Shown here: one piece after another, positions 10,164 through 22,119 of the stretch
How positions within the stretch are numbered: position 1 is the stretch's first letter
Layout: each line of letters starts with the position of its first letter
Assembly: GCA_036426205.1 (NCBI GenBank)
Contig: CM071569.1
Coordinates: forward strand, 6,922,908-6,986,907
Direction of reading: 5' to 3'
DNA length: 64,000 nucleotides
DNA from: Ascaphus truei
Taxonomy: Eukaryota > Chordata > Amphibia > Anura > Ascaphidae
Position numbers and translations under genes: made by a program
Notes under the pieces: model-generated
What the model saw: only the letters and a program-made list of their open reading frames with translations
Databases searched by the model: none
What the model was told of the DNA's origin: nothing

Positions 10164-11085
10164 TGTAAGGAATCCACTCCTCGGTTTACTGTTTGCCTTA
10201 CCTTGCAGGCTTGTGCAGTCCTGGAACACTTCCCCTGAGATTTACTGCAGCCTGGATTCAGTCACCAAAGCAATACTGTCACACGCCCCTTCTGCCATTG
10301 GTTCACTGACCTTTAAGTACTGCTTTCCCACAATGCTCCCTGCCGAGCATAGTCCTTTCTGGATGTCACTAACTGTTCTGCCACAAGCCCCTGGCTTGTT
10401 CTCCTGGTTTCCTGAGACCGGCTGCTATTGTCCTGCAGCGGTCTGTTCCTGTCTCCTGTGCTGAAGCTGAGTACTCTCCTTGTTGTCTGCAGCTCCAGGT
10501 TTCCTAAGGCCGGCTGCTATTGTCATGCAACGGTCTGCTCCAGTCTCCTGTGCTGTAGCTGAGTACTCTCCTTGTTGACTTCAGCTCCTTGTTTCCTGTG
10601 ACCGGCTGCTATATTCACGCAGCGGTCTGTTCCTGTCGCCTGTGCTGAAGCGGAGGTTTCCCCTTTGTTTCTTCAGCTTCCTGGTTCCTGGGGCCTGCTG
10701 CTCTTTCCCTATTGCAGAGGCCGTGTCCTGGTTCCTGCGCTGAAACGGAGGATTCCCCAGCCCGCTCAGGACTCTTGCGCTGAAGCACTGGTTTCCCAGT
10801 GCAGCTAGGCGGTGTGCTACTCTGGTCTGCCTACCACCTCCTGAGACCAGTACCATGGGCCATGGTCACAGCACGCGCAGAGGCCACTCCCGCGCTCCTA
10901 AGCTGAAGTGGGGCTCTCCTGACTACCTGTTGCCGAACTCCTGCTTGAACAACGTTTACCCTGATGTCTCCTGTCCTGACCCTGGCTCGTCCAGCGACGA
11001 TGCTGTCTTCTCCTATCCTGATCCTGCTACGTACGACTACGAACTGCGCAATCCGGATCAGCCTGCGCGGTCTAAGGTCTGTACA
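10164..11085 (+). mobile_element. LTR-like segment starting TGTAAGGAATCC
   Basis: The TGTAAGGAATCCACTCC start and the GC-rich, promoter-like composition suggest the 5' part of an LTR. No matching CA end or target duplication was found, because a 19-bp minisatellite begins where the end might be. It contains the 92-bp tandem at 10400-10675. Treat it as LTR-like only. Confidence 0.4.
10400..10690 (+). repeat. 92-bp tandem repeat, about three units
   Basis: The block TTTCCTGAGACCGGCTGCTA recurs as TTTCCTAAGGCCGGCTGCTA and TTTCCTGTGACCGGCTGCTA at 92-bp spacing. Each is followed by CGGTCTG and CTGTGCTG. A fourth, more diverged unit starts near 10676. The unit lies within an LTR-like segment, where short tandem amplification of U3 sequence is common. 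Confidence 0.8.
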
Positions 11086-11517
11086 ATGGCAATACAACTG
11101 GTACAATGACAATACAACTGGTACAATGGCAATACAACTGTACAATGGCAATACAACTGTACAATGACAATACAACTGTACAATGGCAATACAACTGTAC
11201 AATGACAATACAACTGGTACAATGGCAATACAACTGTACAATGGCAATACAACTGTACAATGGCAATACAACTGTACAATGGCAAACCATCTGGTACATT
11301 GGCAATACAACTGTACAATGACAATACAACTGGTACAATGGCAATACAACTGTACAATGGCAATACAACTGTACAATGGCAATACAACTGTACAATGGCA
11401 ATACAACTGTATAATGACAATACAACTGGCACAATGGCAATACAACTGTACAATGGCAATACAACTGTACAATGGCAATACAACTGGTACAATGACAATA
11501 CAACTGGTACAATGGCG
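11086..11517 (+). repeat. 19-bp minisatellite, about 22 units
   Basis: The unit is TACAATGGCAATACAACTG, with variants TACAATGACAATACAACTG (A for G) and units extended by one G (CTGG). Units run head to tail for about 430 bp. Long open frames on both strands here, rich in the QLYNGNTTVQ or LYCHCTVVLP pattern, are read-throughs of the repeat and not genes. Confidence 0.95.
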
Positions 11518-11850
11518 GACGGGAATGTTTTAGAAAAGTCACTTTTAGAATTTTACATATTTAGAAAATATATCTAGAAAAAAAAAAAGAAACAATGAGG
11601 AATTCTAACAGAGAAAAAGAAACAAGGAAGAGAAAGACACAAAGAGGAATTGCAGACAGTGGGAAATTGTGTCCTAGAACTGCTCAGTCGTCCGATTCTA
11701 CTAATATAGAATTGCCCCTAAGTATTGTGAGAACCAGGAGCACCAGGAGGTGGGAATAGCTCTGTACAGCATTGGATGTGTCCCTGGTACAGATTTAGGG
11801 AAAGAAACAAAATGTTAAAACTACACCTTCCATTTCAAAACAGTGAGGAT

Positions 11851-12181
11851 ATTAGGGTTGCCAGGCAACTTCTCCAAAAATACTGGACACAATGGTGAAA
11901 GGTGTGACGTGACGTGATGTGAGACACACACACGTCTCTGCTCCATGCTGTTTCCTCCTATCCTTGGCCCCACCCCTTGTGCTCCTGACACGTCTTCCTG
12001 ATTGGCTTCATTACCCAGCAGCAATCAGAATGGAGGAAGCTGCCAAGCCACCTAGCAATAGCCCTGCTCTCTCCCTGCTCGGGGAAATCCGTTGCCCCCC
12101 CAGTATTACCTCTAATTTTTTACTGGACAGTGGTCCCAAATACAGGAAAGTCCGGTTCAATACTGGACACCTGCAACCCAA
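11851..12181. mobile_element. MITE with AGGGTTGCCAGG terminus
   Basis: The left end AGGGTTGCCAGGCAAC and the right end, inverted (TTGCAGGTGTCCAGTATTGAAC), match the termini of a shorter copy at 56276-56465. Landmarks are TCCAAAAATACTGGACA and CCAGTTCAATACTGGACA-type words. An interior block (11935-12080) is related to 45150-45315. No coding capacity is visible. Confidence 0.65.
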
Positions 12182-14095
12182 GGGGCTATACCAGATTATT
12201 CTCACAATCCCTATCCTGGCTCACAAATCTAACAGAATCCCTACCTCGCTGTGAATTAGAAAGCTTCCGTAGGGAGCCGCTTATTTCACTAAAACCCAAG
12301 AACTACTATGCGTTTTTGACTTCAGCACCTATTTTGTGGTGTAACGGGTTACAGTTTGTAGTTGGAAACAGCAGTCTGCGCTGATCGCCATTTTGAGAGA
12401 TGTCGTCTTGCTTTTTCTGAGGCCATTTTTGTATTTTAAAAATCTGATGCTTCGCTCAGGAAATATAAGCGTTTGAAATACAAACTGCACGGGAGGTTAA
12501 AATGGAGCTCACAGAGCTCAGTGCCGTCTGAGGCCGGAGATGAAGAAAACCATGATTTTTTATCACAAAAAAACCAGGACATGCTCCTGGGGCAAGATTC
12601 TAACATTAATAGGTCATACATTAACATAGAAGTTAAACGCATATAGGCTTGTAAAAAAGGATTGCTGTTTTAAAAGAATTTGCGTAAATAATTAATATGT
12701 TTTGTGTTTACCTGCTAATAATTAACAGATTAGCCCAGTTAAGTGAAAAAGTAATCATATATATTATTTTCTATTTGCATTGTATATTTGTTAGTTGTGT
12801 GTATATAGGAACAGTACCTAACACAAAGTGTAACATCAGTCACAGCTGAGTTACTGTCTGAGCTTCATTAGTGGTACACGCTGGTAGTACTGATGGTACA
12901 GTATGTGACCCTGAGAGCCACTTTGTGATCATAAGTTGCTCTCACTTAGCATGGTTCTATTGAGGTCCACTCATGCACTACAACCTCCATGGCAGACATA
13001 AATAATATAGGAGTCTATAGAAAACAGTGGTACTAGTTATTTTGACATCATTCCTAGGATGTCAGGTCTCTGTCATTTTCAAGCTGTGCTTTATTTATTC
13101 ATTGCTGTATTGTTCGTATATATTGTATATTTTGTATTGAAATTGTTATTGATGAACGGTTTCATATTCCTCTCAGGCCCCTGAAACCAGATCAAATAAC
13201 CAATCTTCCTCCTAATGTATGTAGCCATTGACATTTATTAGTTATGGTCGTTATGAGCAGGGCTATTGCACTTCCTAAGAGTGAATGGGCTTTTCACTTT
13301 ATAATTGGTGGACACACAAAGCAAACAGCATTGTTAAAGATCCTTCTGTTCCACCCTAATTGTGTGATCTTTATGCTCTGCACCTATTCCCAGCACTTGA
13401 GTACATCCCCAGCTCTGTTCCAGCCTCTGATACATCTTGAGTGACTAATTAATTTACTCCCATGATTACTACAGCACTGTCAGGGTGGTGAATGCAATAA
13501 TGGTATGAGCCAATTGGCTGCCTGTTGAACAACCTAGGCCTCAAGGACGTAATGTTACTTTGGAAGGGCCAAGCAATAAAATGTCTACAGATGTAGCAAG
13601 ACTTACTGTCTCCGGCGTCGCAGATGTACAAGCAAAAGTCTGCGGCACAGGGACAGCGTCTGACTCGATTGAGCTGGGGTGGGGGGCGGGGGGTCCGTGC
13701 TTTTTAATGGGATCCCCGCAGCGTTAATCCTTTGGTACGGCGGCACCAAAGATTACTACATCTGTATATACTCAAAGCATATTTTATTATTCATGGCTAG
13801 AAATAGTATACAGAATGTACGTTCTCCGCAACCCCAGATTGCACAGTTGGGTTATGCAGGTTTTTTGCCTTAAGTGATTGTGCCCAGTGCCGTATGGCTG
13901 TGTATAAAATGAAAGCAAATCAAATGATGTTCACATGTTACTATCTCCAATGTGTTACTGCTGATTACCAAAATTAGATTCCATATTAATATATTAGAAC
14001 ATTTATATTCCAAAACTAAAATATCATCCTTGGTATTGTACAGTATGCAGAGTTCTGTTGACCATATTTGTTATGGAGAATAGAAGATTTCTTGC
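12182..14095. other. Unannotated 1.9-kb stretch
   Basis: AT-rich, with a few frames under 90 codons that lack domains. A short G-rich run occurs near 13676-13692. No repeat terminus was recognised. Confidence 0.4.
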
Positions 14096-14235
14096 AGGCT
14101 GTGATACTTTTAATAGGTCAATAAGAGAACTTTGAAAACTTCACCCATCATGTTCACGTGCTGACAAAGCTCTGCAGACTATCATTTTATCTATGAAGAT
14201 TTCTCTTATTGGTCCAAAGTATCACAACCTGTAAT
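14096..14235. repeat. Foldback, about 140 bp
   Basis: GCTGTGATACTTTTAATAGG and GTCAATAAGAGA on the left are answered by TCTCTTATTGGTCC and AAAGTATCACAACC on the right. The GGACCAATAAGAGA word resembles the GGACCAACAAGAAG and GGATCAACAAG words of the 46218 foldback. A weak CTGACAAAGCTC box lies in the loop, but no convincing GAAA follows. Confidence 0.6.
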
Positions 14236-14871
14236 TTCACAAATCAATTCTGAGACTAAGAAATGCATTGCTTTAATTTCTAAAGATATCAAACTGTTCT
14301 TGTAAAGAATACCAATACATTGTGTGTACTTGGTTATCTGATGTGTTAGGGTTGCTATCGTACCATAGATTAAGTATCATCTCTAACCTTTAATGCTATT
14401 TAACCTGTGACTTGTAAACCTAAAATCTCCAGTAAACCATGTCCCTACCATTTTCATATTTCTTTACTTCTGCTACTGCCCTGTGGCGACATACTGTATC
14501 ACCAAATCCTGGTGTCACAATGTAGCCACAAGAATGTTACCAAAGTGATCACATGGCCGCCAATGCCAATCAATGATTGAAACAGAAGTGGAGAGGGCTT
14601 CACTTCCGTAACGATCTGGCTGACCGCAAATTCCATGAAAAGTAGCATATTAACTGTGACGTTGGGAGCCCTAGTGTGACATGGCTGGTGACGTACCAGG
14701 ACACAGAAAAGGTTACATTTGTTGTGAGGTATGGCAACCAAGAGGTTAACCAGTAAAAGGTACACTGCCTTGCTCTGGCAGTGAGGATATGAACTGTTTG
14801 GTCAGTGTGTTACAAGTAATAAAATGAATTAAATAGAAGTTAGAATGTTAGTCCAGTTGCGATAGTGCCAA

Positions 14872-15035
14872 GTGAATGAGTACTTCAGCATTAGGTGATA
14901 CCTTCTTAGTTTGGACTAACAATTGATATTGTAAAGAGCCTGAGGAAGAGAGATAACTCTCAAAAACTTGTCTTATAATATCAATTGTTTGTCCAAACAA
15001 AAAAGGTATCACCGAATACTGAAGTACTCATTCAC
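14872..15035 (+). repeat. 164-bp foldback with hammerhead-like core
   Basis: The arms pair GTGAATGAGTACTTCAGCAT with its near-complement ending at 15035, and TGATATTGTAA with TTATAATATCA. The apex on the + strand is CTGAGGA (14940-14946), a GAGAG/CTCTC stem, AAAAAC in place of GAAAC, then TTGTC (14968-14972). GTC would be a canonical hammerhead cleavage triplet, and the long foldback arms would form stem I. One G-to-A change in the GAAA box argues against activity of this copy. Confidence 0.7.
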
Positions 15036-15879
15036 CCTGCAAGTAATAATATGAAACACTTTTTGTTCTCAATGGTTATGTTTGATGATGACATTAGGAA
15101 GGCAGGTTGAGCAACTCCAGATATCTGAATGTGAATGATCAATTTTAACTGCAAAGGCGATCGTAAAATCTCTTTGGAACCAGTTCCTGAAAGGTTAGCT
15201 AGAAGGAAAATCCTATTTTGGTAATTACAGATCATCATGAATAAAAATAATATATGCATATTATTGGTTTTGTACAACCCCTTAGCATGTGTAATTTATA
15301 AGCCAGTAAACCGCGACCATAGTCTGTAGTCAAAGGGTACTAATTAATATGACCGCACGGTGGGAAGTAACAGTTAATTAATTTCATCCTCAAGGTTCCA
15401 AAGAAGCCTATGATGCTGCTTATGTGTATGACTGGGAGGTCACCCTACAAAATGCTAGTAAAATGATTGTAGTAATTACTGGGAGAGAGTTATTGAGAAT
15501 TTTATCATCTTTAAAAATGTAAAATACATTTCTCCCAGACACCAAGTTGTAGCTATAGCTAGGGGAAAGTGACAGGTCACTGTCAAGAACACGCCACTGC
15601 AGGTCCTGGATTCTGGTCTGGAACAATGACATTAGATCCATCTTGGCGATACATTTTTTGGGTGGGTTCGTGCTCGTCCTAGTGTCCGGTGGGGATGTCA
15701 GAACCAATTGGGTTGCAGGTTTGTTGTTAACCCTTCAATAACCAACATGCATTCACGTCAGCGATAGTGTACGTGAAACCTGGCCCCACGCATATACCTA
15801 CCTTCACCTGTCCCATTGTCTGCCCCAGAAGCTCCAACATACGTCATACTGCCAATCATTCCAACCTTAGTCACATACC
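15036..15879. other. Unannotated stretch
   Basis: Short frames only. I see no repeat terminus. The part after 15780 may already belong to the LINE remnant that follows. Confidence 0.35.
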
Positions 15880-16352
15880 TTGCCTCTTTTCCCTACCTAC
15901 TGCTTGCTGTGGAATCAACGCTCCGTCTGTAATAAACTTACTGTAGTTCATGACCTTTCTCTAACTCAGCCTACTGAGAAGGAAGTCCCCTGTCTTCTCT
16001 GCTCATCCTTTTCTAAAACCAGCACGCTCAAGCCTATTCCTTTATTTCTCCTCCTCCACCACAATTATTCCGACACAAATGTATCTCTTCAACCTCTCTC
16101 TTAGCACAGGCTCATTTCCATCAAACTTCAAGCATGCTTCTGTAACAACCATCCTGCAGAAACATTCTCTCAATGCTATGTCCATTTCCAGCCACCGTCC
16201 TATCTTCCCTCTGACATTTGCAGTCAAACTTCTTGAAACTGCATGCTGGACTTTCTCTCGTCTAACTCTCTACTTGATACATTGTAGTCCAGATTCCATC
16301 CTAACCACTCCACTGAGACTGCTATAACAAAGGTCACTTTAATACAAAGTCC
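15880..16352 (+). pseudogene. L2/CR1-type LINE endonuclease/RT remnant
   Basis: The first frame has LLWNQRSVCNKLTVVHDLS, the conserved start of the LINE apurinic-type endonuclease domain. The next has LSTGSFPSNFKHASVTTILQ and SSHRPI, the entry to the reverse transcriptase fingers (normally SSGSFP..FKhA.V.PLLKK...YRPIS). After a frameshift near 16280 comes SRFHPNHSTETAITKVT, the QSGFRpkHSTETAL motif. Most of the endonuclease is deleted between the two parts, so the copy is dead. Confidence 0.85.
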
Positions 16353-16545
16353 AGTGGCAACTCAGATTTTGGTCCCAGTGCGGGAGGAAACCCTTAGCAT
16401 AGCTGTTCATTGCTATCTCCTTCAGATCTGAAGTTGTTAAAAGTTTTATTTTAAAAAGTCATTAGATAAACTGCAACAGATAAGCAGCACTTAAAAGGAG
16501 CAATTTTAAGTGCGGAGCAGGCCATTAAAAAAAAAATTATGAACC

Positions 16546-16818
16546 CCATTAATTTTGACTCTGGGGACCCCCTGCTTCCAGAGATACTTACCTCTGAAGG
16601 AGGTGCCAATATCTCCTTTAAGTATAATGCTCCCTCATTAAGTGGGCCAATAGGAAGCCTCACCAGATGACATCACAGCTTCCTATTGGCCCGCAGGCCG
16701 TGGGACCTTGAAAAGCGGCATTTACATAAACCCGAGCTAGCGAGCCGGAGCGGCTACCAATACCCCATATGGAGGTGAGTAACTCCTGAAGCAGGGGCTC
16801 CCCAGAGCTGAAATTAAT
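16546..16818. mobile_element. MITE with 45-bp inverted ends, relative of the 53341 array
   Basis: TTAATTTTGACTCTGGGGAC at the left is matched by the inverse of GCTCCCCAGAGCTGAAATTAAT at the right. The CTGCTTCCAGAGATACTTAC part corresponds to the 60-bp unit amplified at 53351. Internal GCCAATAGGAAGC and CTTCCTATTGGCCC words form a second inverted pair, also seen at 53808-53855. Confidence 0.75.
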
Positions 16819-16864
16819 GCGATGTGCCCAAAGACAGGAGGCTGAATCTTAGAGGGAGACACTA

Positions 16865-17189
16865 CAGTAGGGCCCCGCTTTTCGGGGTTTTGCTTCTGGG
16901 AGTTCCGCTAATACGGTGGTACAGCGGCCTCGGATGTCACACTGAGTACTAGGCAACATTCACTGGCGGTACCACCACAAATATCTTCCGCCAGGAAACA
17001 ACCAGGTCTAGTTATACACCAGAGCTCCAGCTTAGGCAAACGGAACACCGAAACCAACTTCCAATGAGTGTTAGCGCAGAAAGGCTTTTACAGTAAGCCG
17101 CAGAGCGGGAACCCTTCGCCTCTGAGTAGAGATGATGCATGAGTATGGGAGTCTGGAACCTAAGCCGCTGTATGAGTGGGGCCCCACTG
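16865..17189. mobile_element. pogo-like MITE, TA target duplication
   Basis: CAGTAGGGCCCC at the left and GGGGCCCCACTG at the right are inverted ends flanked by TA (16863-16864 and 17190-17191). It is 325 bp without coding capacity. The CAG start, TA duplication and size fit a pogo/Tigger-derived MITE. Confidence 0.8.
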
Positions 17190-17511
17190 TACAGGACATT
17201 CCTAATCCTAACCCTTGTATAGGGAGACTAAGGGAAGTACCACTGTCTATTAGGGCCACGTGGGAACGGGCCTTGAAGGGGTCTGTTACCCCGAAGCGTT
17301 AACGTTGTCCCCCTTGTTCGCAGCATGTTTTGTTCTTTGCTTATTTTCGCTGGTGTCTTCTCCCTCTGTGTTAGTTCCGTGTCCTTCTTTTTGGGATTCT
17401 GTCATTACTACATACTCCATGCGCTTTTTTCTATGCTCTCTGGTGTTTTAGGTGGTGGATTAGTATCCAACATCTTGATGCTCATGTGTGATAGCTTGGT
17501 TGTCATATACC

Positions 17512-18841
17512 TGTAACACCTTTTGCCCCCCCCCCCCCCCCCTCCCCGATGGGGACCCTATGTAATAATACACTTGCGTTACCGGGTGTGGTGCGTTACC
17601 TGTTAGGCTCACAGAAGGCCTGAACCTCCGCCACTGGGAGCCTGGGGTTACCTGATGATTCGAACACAGCGCCTCCACCTGTAAGGGTTCCCACCGGAGT
17701 GGAATGGTCTTGTTACAGGAACACAGTAATAGCAATACACGCACACAATATATGTTGCAACCGTTTACTATAACTAATAATAACTTTGGTATCCTGTACC
17801 ACACAGTATAATGCATATAACCATATACATACAGCGCACCGGGTGCACACTCCTCCAAAGTACCTGGGTGCTGGGCACCAATTCCCTGATGTCCCTTATG
17901 TCTAAAACCACCCAATGTGTGTTGGAAATAGCGCTATCCCTTGACGTGTTGGTGCACTCTTTATAGATACCTGCCCGGGCTCCAGCCATGGGTGCCGCTA
18001 TACAACTGGGTTTGGATCCGCCTGAACCGACGTGATGTCCTCCTGCGCGTGGGGTAAATTCCGGCGTGGATAATATCACCGCAGCTCCGCACCGTCTGTA
18101 CCTTGGCGGGGATCCACCTGCAGCCGGCAGGCCGCAGTCACTGCTTGGCGTGGCCTCCGTGAAGATACTCTATATATATATATATATATATATATGAGTC
18201 TCTGGGAAGATAGTCTTTATATATAGAGGGGTCTGAGCCCAGACCCAGGAATTAAGCTGCACGCCACTGAGTGATTCCTTACTCAACCCAAACAGCTAAA
18301 GGGGCAGAATCACTAACCTAGGGCCTGTCCCTGAAGCAACCACAAACTGGGGCAATGGTAACAATTATCTGGGGCCTAGTGGGTTAACTGGCCTAGTGCA
18401 AAGAGCTACTGCTCCCCTGCACCCTACCTTACCCAGCTCCCTGCTTCAACTCCCGTTCTCAGAGCCCGTGAAATGTATCAATACCTCTGTGCAGGGAGAT
18501 ACTACGTCCCTATTGGCTTCCTGGCATCACGTGGGTTTGCTGAGGCTCATGGGACTTGTAGTCCTTTCCAAGAGCCTGTCCCTGGTAGGCTAGGGTTCGT
18601 GCGCTATCACTGCGCATGCACAATGTCTCTGGCTGGCCGCTGCATGTATTAGGGCACTGCGCATGCGCGAACTTGTGCAAGATGGCGGCGCCCTGCTCGG
18701 GAGCCGCCAGGGACCTCTGGAGCACCGGAGTGCTCCCTGCTCGGCCCCCACCCTCCAGAAGTGCCGGCGGGTCTGTCGAGTGACCCCCGGCAGCGGAGGT
18801 AACGAGGGGGGAGGTCGCGGGACAGTGGGGACCTGGCTACA
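17512..18841 (-). mobile_element. Solo LTR, 1330 bp
   Basis: On the minus strand it starts TGTAGCCAGGTCCCC and ends GGGCAAAAGGTGTTACA. It aligns with the LTR at 7614-8855 for most of its length (AAGCAACCACAAACTGGG, CTGCGCATGCGC, GTAACGCACCACACCCGG). It includes a C18 run at 17525-17542 and a TA run at 18170-18194. No 4-bp duplication is evident: TACC on the left against TCCA on the right. The word GCTTGGTTGTC(A/T)TATACC occurs just outside on both sides (17494-17511 and about 18868-18886), suggesting rearrangement. Confidence 0.75.
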
Positions 18842-18929
18842 TCCACATTTATGTTTGTGCTTATTTGCTTGGTTGTCTTATACCTTTTGCTGATTGTGCC
18901 TAGTTTATTGAGCTGGATGTTCTGTACTT

Positions 18930-19160
18930 TTCACTTTCCAAGCGTGATGTCAATGGGGTTGCACTTCCATGACAACGTGACGTCCTGATGTCATGGCAAC
19001 ACAATGCCATTTGAGGTCACAGAGCCATGATAATGGGACCCTGCATGAGGAGATGCTGCCGGAGAAGGTAAGAGAGTTACAGAGGGCTTCGCGCTCTCCC
19101 CTGGCAATCAGTTTAATTATTGTGTGGGAGACCACGGGGCCTCTGTAACATCGGGGCTCA
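18930..19160 (+). repeat. Repeat block shared with 42268-42564
   Basis: GTGACGTC, ATGTCATGGCAAC, GAGAAGGTAAGAGAGTTACA, GAGGGCTTCGCGCTCTCCCC and GGGCCTCTGTAAC have ordered counterparts in the hAT-like element at 42268-42564. Ends were not resolved here. Confidence 0.5.
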
Positions 19161-19249
19161 GTGCAGTGGCTCCGACGGCATCACCACCAAGCTGGCCCTG
19201 GTTATAAGGCTCAGAAGAATGCAGCTCCAGCTACTTACAAAGGTCTTCA

Positions 19250-19349
19250 GGCAGCGTGACCAGCTAAGTTTTTCACAGGAGGCCACGGTACCCTTGGCAG
19301 AGGCTCGCGGCACATTAAGGTTCCCCGGTACCCTGGTGGAGAAACACTG
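19250..19349 (-). mobile_element. hAT-like terminus CAGTGTTTCTCCACC
   Basis: The minus-strand start CAGTGTTTCTCCACCAGGG, with repeated GGTACC-containing arms, resembles the CAGNGTTT-type ends at 45342-45385 and 47407-47423. Only one end is resolved. Confidence 0.45.
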
Positions 19350-21153
19350 CACTAGAAGCTCAAGTTGATTGTTTTGGATTGCAAATATGTTTGCACAAAC
19401 CTATGTGGAGCAGAACTTGTAAGACTGCAAATAGGTAAATTTGCATATATATGTATGTCTGCCCATATATGAGTAGAGTTAAGCTCTCAGATCTATTCTA
19501 TCTATTGAGTATGACTTGTTCTGAACAGAAAGGCACAGTCAGGTACAGGTAGTGCTGAATAAAAGTGAGACAGATAGTAAGACAGATTGGTTTTGTTTAA
19601 GAGAATCATTGGTTACCATCAGTAAGGCTAATGAATTATCACAAAATAAACTAAGGACCAGTCATAGCAGTTGTTGCTGAAATGATCACAATATTGTCAT
19701 GTATATTAGATGTTTTTATTCCTGGCTATGTATTTGTTTTCACCTATATTATGCTTTTCTTCTCTGATCTGTTAGCAACCCAAATTGATAACCCACCCTC
19801 TGCTTCTCTTATAATATGGAATTGGATTTACCATGTGATAAAGCAGAGCAGCAGAGTCCTAGTTATGTGTTGCATTTGGTTCTTCTCCCATTATTTCTCA
19901 CGAACATTACGCAACTCCCATCTCCTTTTAACTATGAAATGAATAAAGTTAATAACTGTTCTCTTACAATAAAGAATATTAAGTAAGAGTTGTGATAGCA
20001 AGTAGCCGAGTATAAGTCACTGAACCATAATTGGTAACTTCTTCACTTTCAATCCTACGGTGAATAAATATGAGCCATAATGCTAAATGTAAGTGTTTCT
20101 ATAGCTTACCCTCCTATTTTGAATGGATGTAAAATGTTAACACATTCACATCTGTTCCTTGAAATATAATGCAGTGAAACAGGCCGTACCTTTGCTTTCC
20201 TTGATTGAGTTCAAATCAATAATACGATAATATACGATAATCAATTTTCTATAACTTATACAAATATTTGAAGTGCACCATTAAGGACAGCCTATAACCC
20301 TTTTCACATCACACACTTAACGTTTTTAGTGGCAAGGCTCCGGTGGCATCAGAGAGCCACCTGACTTCCCGCACTTCGCATCACGTGATGCGGTCAGACC
20401 CTGAATACAGGAAACAGAAGTGGAGAGAACTCCACTTTCCTTTGAATCGGACTGCCCTGCTCCTCCCCCTAAAAATAGAACATCAGCCCACAAGGTACCA
20501 GGTATGGCAATAGGGCTCTGACAAGTTTAAAAGTGTTTACAAAAAAAACAAACTATAAGAGCTATGCAAAATCAAATATAAAATGTATTTATAACAACAT
20601 ATATATAGCACCCTAAAAGAGATGTGTGCAGAGGTACATTTAATGGAGACCGATTAGGGTGAAATTATATCTTGGCTTTATTGAGCCTGTTCCTTTATCC
20701 AGGAAAACCATACAAAAACAACAAAATAACAAACCCCTATCCCTTTTTAAGGGCTAACTTACTTCCCCAGACCCTATCTGCAGGACTGGAGGGATATTCC
20801 CATTACCAGCCTATCACCCCAAAGTCTCAGGAGGTACCTTAAGCAGGTGGCCCTCCATGTCAGTCTCTGGCAGGTTCCTGGGTCCCCTGTGTCCAGGAAA
20901 TATAGGTGTCTGGGTATCTTGATCTCAGCACAGCCTTTGTGCTCAAGACTTTGTCTGTGTGCAGGCTTCTCTACTTTCCTGTGTCAGCCCAATTGTGAAC
21001 TCGGGAATCTCTCTCCTGTTTCACACATCAGGCTTTTCTCAAGAGTCCTAATCAGCCAGGTGGAGTTTGGTTGATTGCCTGTGTGCAATTAACCAGCACG
21101 CTGCTGGATTTAGAGGCAGTTTCTCTCAAACAGCGATAAGTCCCTGTTACTGG
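19350..21153. other. Largely unannotated; possible LTR-like part after 20640
   Basis: 19350-20280 is AT-rich without features. 20330-20460 shares GAAACAGAAGTGGAGAG with 14580-14600, probably a short dispersed repeat. From about 20640 the sequence has a TTTATTGAGCC word (AATAAA on the minus strand) and LTR-like composition up to the LTR start at 21154, but no ends were found. Confidence 0.3.
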
Positions 21154-22110
21154 TGTAGCCCCCTTTCGCCCGTGTCTAGGGTGACTACGTGTGGTGCGAC
21201 AGGAAGCCTGATTCTCTGCTGCTGGGAGCCTGGGGTGTACCTGGTTCGTTTGGTGACAGTGCCTTCACCTGTGAGGGATCCTAACAATGCTGGATAACCC
21301 TGCCACATGACCCAATACAAGAAATGCACACGCTTGTATAGATATCATGTTTTACAGACCACATATATGATTATACAGACGAGCCAACAAGTATTCTAAA
21401 ACTTGCCTTAAACTAGCCAGGTACATGCTGGGTACATTTCAGTGACATTTCTGCAGATGCTAATGGGCCATCGGATTAACCCGCCAGGGTCCCTGGCAAT
21501 CCCATTCAGTTTGAATGGGACTGCTAGGGACCCCCGCTGTTAATCCGATGGGCCATTAGTCTCTGCAGAAATGTCACTGAAATGTTGCAGCATGTACCCA
21601 GCATGTACCCAGCATGTACCTGGGTCTTTTTGGTAATTGCCACTGGTTTGTTTTAGAATAACCATCAGCACTACAGTACCATAACATGTATAACTTAGGC
21701 CTCGCACGGCCGTAACCTCACAGTGCTCCCAACCACCTTGTCCACACCCTGGTGGGGCTTACCCCAAATTACTGCAGTGACCTGGGCACCTCACCACTCA
21801 GTGTCCACAGGAGCCAGCCCACCCTATGTGTGACCGCACTGCCCACAGTAACTGTTATAGTTGGTGCACTTGTAGAGAGTGTGATACCTGCCAGGTGCTC
21901 CAACACCCGGTACCACTAGCTGATGATAGAACCACCTGATCCAGCGCCGTTGCCGTCAGCGATGGCGTCCGCCTCCCACGTGGGGTGATATCAAGCTGGA
22001 GGGTCCCACCTTGATAGTCTCTATATACGGTGGTGTTCTAGTCCCAGACGCAGGCCGCAACTGCTGCTCGGCGTTCTTGTGTGTCCCTGACACTAAAGAT
22101 GGTAACTGGG
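21154..22110 (-). mobile_element. LTR copy, 5' part lost, interrupted by a MITE
   Basis: The terminus TGTAGCCCCCTTTCGCCC (minus-strand 3' end, inverted) and the body align with the LTRs at 7614 and 17512: GGGAGCCTGGGGTGTACCTG, GCCTTCACCTGTGAGGGATC, GATGATAGAACC. The alignment fades near 22110 before the expected 5' end. A 265-bp MITE sits inside at 21394-21658, so the LTR is older than that MITE insertion. Confidence 0.75.
21394..21658. mobile_element. Palindromic MITE, TA target duplication
   Basis: TTCTAAAAC and GTTTTAGAA are the inverted ends, flanked by TA (21392-21393 and 21659-21660). Long inner arms pair GCCATCGGATTAAC with GTTAATCCGATGGGC, and CAGGTACATGCTGGGT with ACCCAGCATGTACCTG. 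A direct triplication of GCATGTACCCA occurs at 21589-21620. A second copy lies at 26588-27690. Confidence 0.8.
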
Positions 22111-22119
22111 CAGGGACCC

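Noticed and set aside
11058..11542. Open frames of 84-215 codons on both strands
   Set aside because: Pure read-through of the 19-bp minisatellite; repeated LYCHCTVV or QLYNGNTT peptides.
14096..14235. A further hammerhead motif in this foldback
   Set aside because: CTGACAA is followed by no GAAA or paired stem II in the right place.
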